Below are positions 62,039 through 64,000 of a DNA stretch of 64,000 nt, piece by piece; position 1 is the first letter of the stretch; each line of letters opens with the position of its first letter. Below the pieces are notes generated by a model, which was not told the origin of the DNA, searched no databases, and worked only from the letters and a program-made list of their open reading frames with translations. A program made the translations under genes and the position numbers. Source of the stretch: Bacteroidota bacterium (GTDB lineage Bacteria; Bacteroidota; Bacteroidia; Cytophagales; Cyclobacteriaceae); NCBI GenBank assembly GCA_024280115.1, contig JAJRQT010000013.1, forward strand, positions 35,174 to 99,173, in the 5' to 3' direction.

Positions 62039-63680
62039 ATGGATGTTGATTATGATGCTATAGTCATTGGCGCGGGACATAATGGGCTTACGGCTGCGGC
62101 TTTGTTGGCGAGAAAAGGACAAAAAGTTCTTTGCCTGGAAAAAAATAGCAGCGCCGGCGGTATGGCAATAACCAGGGAATTGTTCAAAGGTTACAAACAC
62201 AATGTAGGCGCCTGGGTGCTACTGGTTTTCAGGGATGAAATGATCAAATTGCTGGAACTCGAAAAATATAACCTGGAATTAATCAGACCCGTAAGTTCGT
62301 ACTGCGTATTCGGTGACCCGGCTGATAATTGCTTTATCGGATATGTCGATCAAAAAAAAATAGGGAAGCATCTTTTTAAGGATCATGGACTTCGAGCCAT
62401 TATTGGGCTTGCCAGGCTGGATAAAGCACTAAAAAAAATTTAAAAAATTAGCAGATCAACATCTTTTCTCTGAGCCCGCTTCATTTGAAAAAATAATTTT
62501 AGAAATCAAAAATGCCAAAACAAGGAAGATGATGCACACCATTTACTATGGAAGCGCCATGGATGTGTTGCGAAAGTTTTTTCCAAAAAAAGGGGAAATG
62601 AATACCATTTTGGGCTCATTCAGTGCTTCGGCAATTGACGGAACCCACGGTGGGCCGTATTCACCAGGCACTGGTCTTTCCTTGGCCTATCATTATACGA
62701 TGGGAGATATATACGATTTCCGGACATTCAGGGGAGGCATCGGTGCGTTGTCAGACGCATTGGTTTCTTCATTGACAGATAATGGTGGCGAGATCAGGTA
62801 CAAATCAACAGTGAAACGATTTCTGACAGTGGGGAACAAAGTAACTGGAGTGGAGCTTAGAAACGGTGAGAAAATCTACGCAAAGGTTGTTGTCTCAAGT
62901 CTGGATGCACAAACAACATTTGTAAAAATGGCAAAAGAAGTTCTATTGCCTTCTGATTTTACCCGTAAGGTAAATGAAATCAAATACCAAAATGGCTACC
63001 TTCAAATCCACCTGACATTGAGTGAACTTCCCGAATTTAAGGATCATCTCGCCTTTGCCAATGACAATAATATCCGCTGGCTGATGGCCTACATCCGTTC
63101 GCCGGAGCACCTTCAGCAATGCTGGGAAGAATATCAGCGGGGAGAAGTTCCCTCAGATCCGGTTAGTTATTGTGTAATATCCAGCCTGATGGATCCGACA
63201 CTCGCCACTGGCCCCGGTTATACCTGTACGATTTTCTCGCATTACTTTCCCTACAACATTCCCAACGGAAAACACAATGAGTATCGTGATATCATGGCCG
63301 ACAGGTGCATAGAACAGATCGCAAAATATGCCCCAAAATTCAGGGATTCGATCATGAACAAAGCTGTGTTAACACACAAATATTTTGAATCTAAATTCGG
63401 GATTACGGGCGGAGATTTCACCCATGGGCTTATACAACCATCGCAATGGTGGGACAAAAGGCCTGTCAAGGGATGGTCAAATTACAGAACGCCTCTCGAC
63501 AATCTTTATATGTGTGGTTCGTCTTCGCATCCCGGTCCTGGAGTTACCTGTATTCCTGGCTATAATGCTGCCAATGAAGTATTGAAGGACCTTGGTATTA
63601 AAGTTACTGCTCCAATTTCCACGAATGACAAAGCAAAAAAATCTATATTCTTTTGGAGAAACAAAGCAAAAGTGGTGTGA
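62039..63680 (+). CDS. CrtI/phytoene-desaturase-like FAD oxidoreductase, frameshifted in an A-run
   Basis: The FAD-binding start is seen (YDAIVIGAGHNGLTAAALLARKGQKVLCLEKNSSAGGMA). The first frame stops at 62443 after KALKK. The rest continues in another frame (KKLADQHLFSEPASFEKIILEIKNAKTRKMM...) to 63680, with GGIGALSDALV, the family motif, and the CrtI-type end NLYMCGSSSHPGPGVTCIPGYNAA. Removing one A from the run at 62431-62438 joins both into ~546 residues, the usual length. The family includes carotenoid desaturases and retinol saturase-like enzymes. The substrate is unknown, and the interruption may be an assembly error. Confidence 0.85.
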
Positions 63681-63852
63681 TATTATTTTGGTAAATTAAA
63701 GGATGTCTTTCTTCTGAAATTTACTGCCTAACTCGTCAGTTGACATTTTTCTTCATTCTTATTCACAACTGAAAAGCCATGAGGTGTGATGCATTTACAA
63801 ATCAATCCCGATTCTTAATTTGATTCAAATAATCATGCAAAACCCCCTCCAA

Positions 63853-63876
63853 AACCTTTAAACTTAATTAAAGGTT
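63853..63876. terminator. Short hairpin downstream of the oxidoreductase
   Basis: AACCTTTAA (63853-63861) and TTAAAGGTT (63868-63876) form a nine-pair stem with a six-base loop, ~175 bases beyond the stop at 63680. No T-tract follows, so the terminator role is weak. Confidence 0.3.
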
Positions 63877-63950
63877 AGGGTTACCCATTTAAGTCTCAAA
63901 CGCTTGTTAACCAGGTAATTAATTTGTATCTTATAGAAAAGATATTGCAT

Positions 63951-64000
63951 ATGAAATTACTAAAAGAATTGGACAGAGAAGCCTTCAAAACTAAGTTTGG
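63951..64000 (+). CDS. Start of a gene running off the window (partial)
   Basis: An ATG at 63951 opens a frame reading MKLLKELDREAFKTKFG to the window edge without a stop. No family can be named from 16 residues. The start is only moderately supported, since no clear ribosome site precedes it. Confidence 0.4.
   Translation, partial: MKLLKELDREAFKTKF

Overview
The window is AT-rich chromosomal DNA from a Bacteroidota bacterium, most likely a free-living (possibly marine) member of the Cytophagales. The evidence is a PorP/SprF-type outer-membrane protein, a gliding-motility-associated (type IX secretion, type B) sorting domain, DUF4202, TAnnTTTG-like -7 boxes, many signal-peptide or lipoprotein sugar-active enzymes, and Tat-exported Gfo/Idh/MocA oxidoreductases. 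I see no rRNA, tRNA, CRISPR array, transposase or integrase. The order-level assignment is inference.

Layout. 1-733: end of a sensor kinase and a frameshifted OmpR-type response regulator. 804-6372 (minus): a tight four-gene operon of ECF sigma factor, TonB-like protein, FG-GAP protein with a type IX sorting domain, and a PorP/SprF-OmpA fusion. 7042-19938 (plus): three tandem ~890-residue secreted paralogues of a family I cannot name, interrupted by a mobile GxxExxY gene and a TlpA-like lipoprotein, then a 606-residue secreted protein and a URO-D-fold protein. 20048-31246: sugar-related genes (three-keto-glycoside hydrolase DUF1080, ADP-ribosylglycohydrolase, Gfo/Idh/MocA, TIM-barrel epimerase) mixed with PepSY, DinB and a regulator/small protein/cyclase cluster.

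31247-36125 is an accessory island that resembles an integron cassette array without an integrase. It has attC-like hairpins, a repeated 29-bp junction motif, a HEPN-MNT toxin-antitoxin pair, broken small ORFs, cassette-type hypothetical proteins and a DUF4143 ATPase. It is punctuated by REP-like double palindromes and by degenerate copies of the last ~12 codons of the neighbouring reductase gene. 36126-38375 is a desaturase-Rieske-NqrF-like reductase triple fusion. Methyltransferases, an Omp85-type barrel, a GH2 enzyme and a Crp/Fnr regulator follow. 47019-50891 is a second island in which copies of the 3' end of a DUF4202 gene separate unrelated genes.

51023-64000 holds NDH-2 and a methanol:corrinoid methyltransferase module (mtaB, mtaC, a RACo-like corrinoid activator, a CobW-like GTPase interrupted by an in-frame TAG, and a GntR-LacI type regulator). 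A second DUF1080 plus Gfo/Idh/MocA pair and a frameshifted CrtI-like oxidoreductase complete the window. Two 168-bp MITE-like elements with matching terminal inverted repeats lie in opposite orientation 37.6 kb apart.

Taken together the window reads as oxidative glycan catabolism (DUF1080 with Gfo/Idh/MocA) beside C1 or methyl-group chemistry (MtaBC, and a MocDEF-like fused oxygenase). A link between these two, for example removal of O-methyl groups from sugars, is a hypothesis only. Three coding interruptions (two in A-runs, one nonsense) should be checked against reads.
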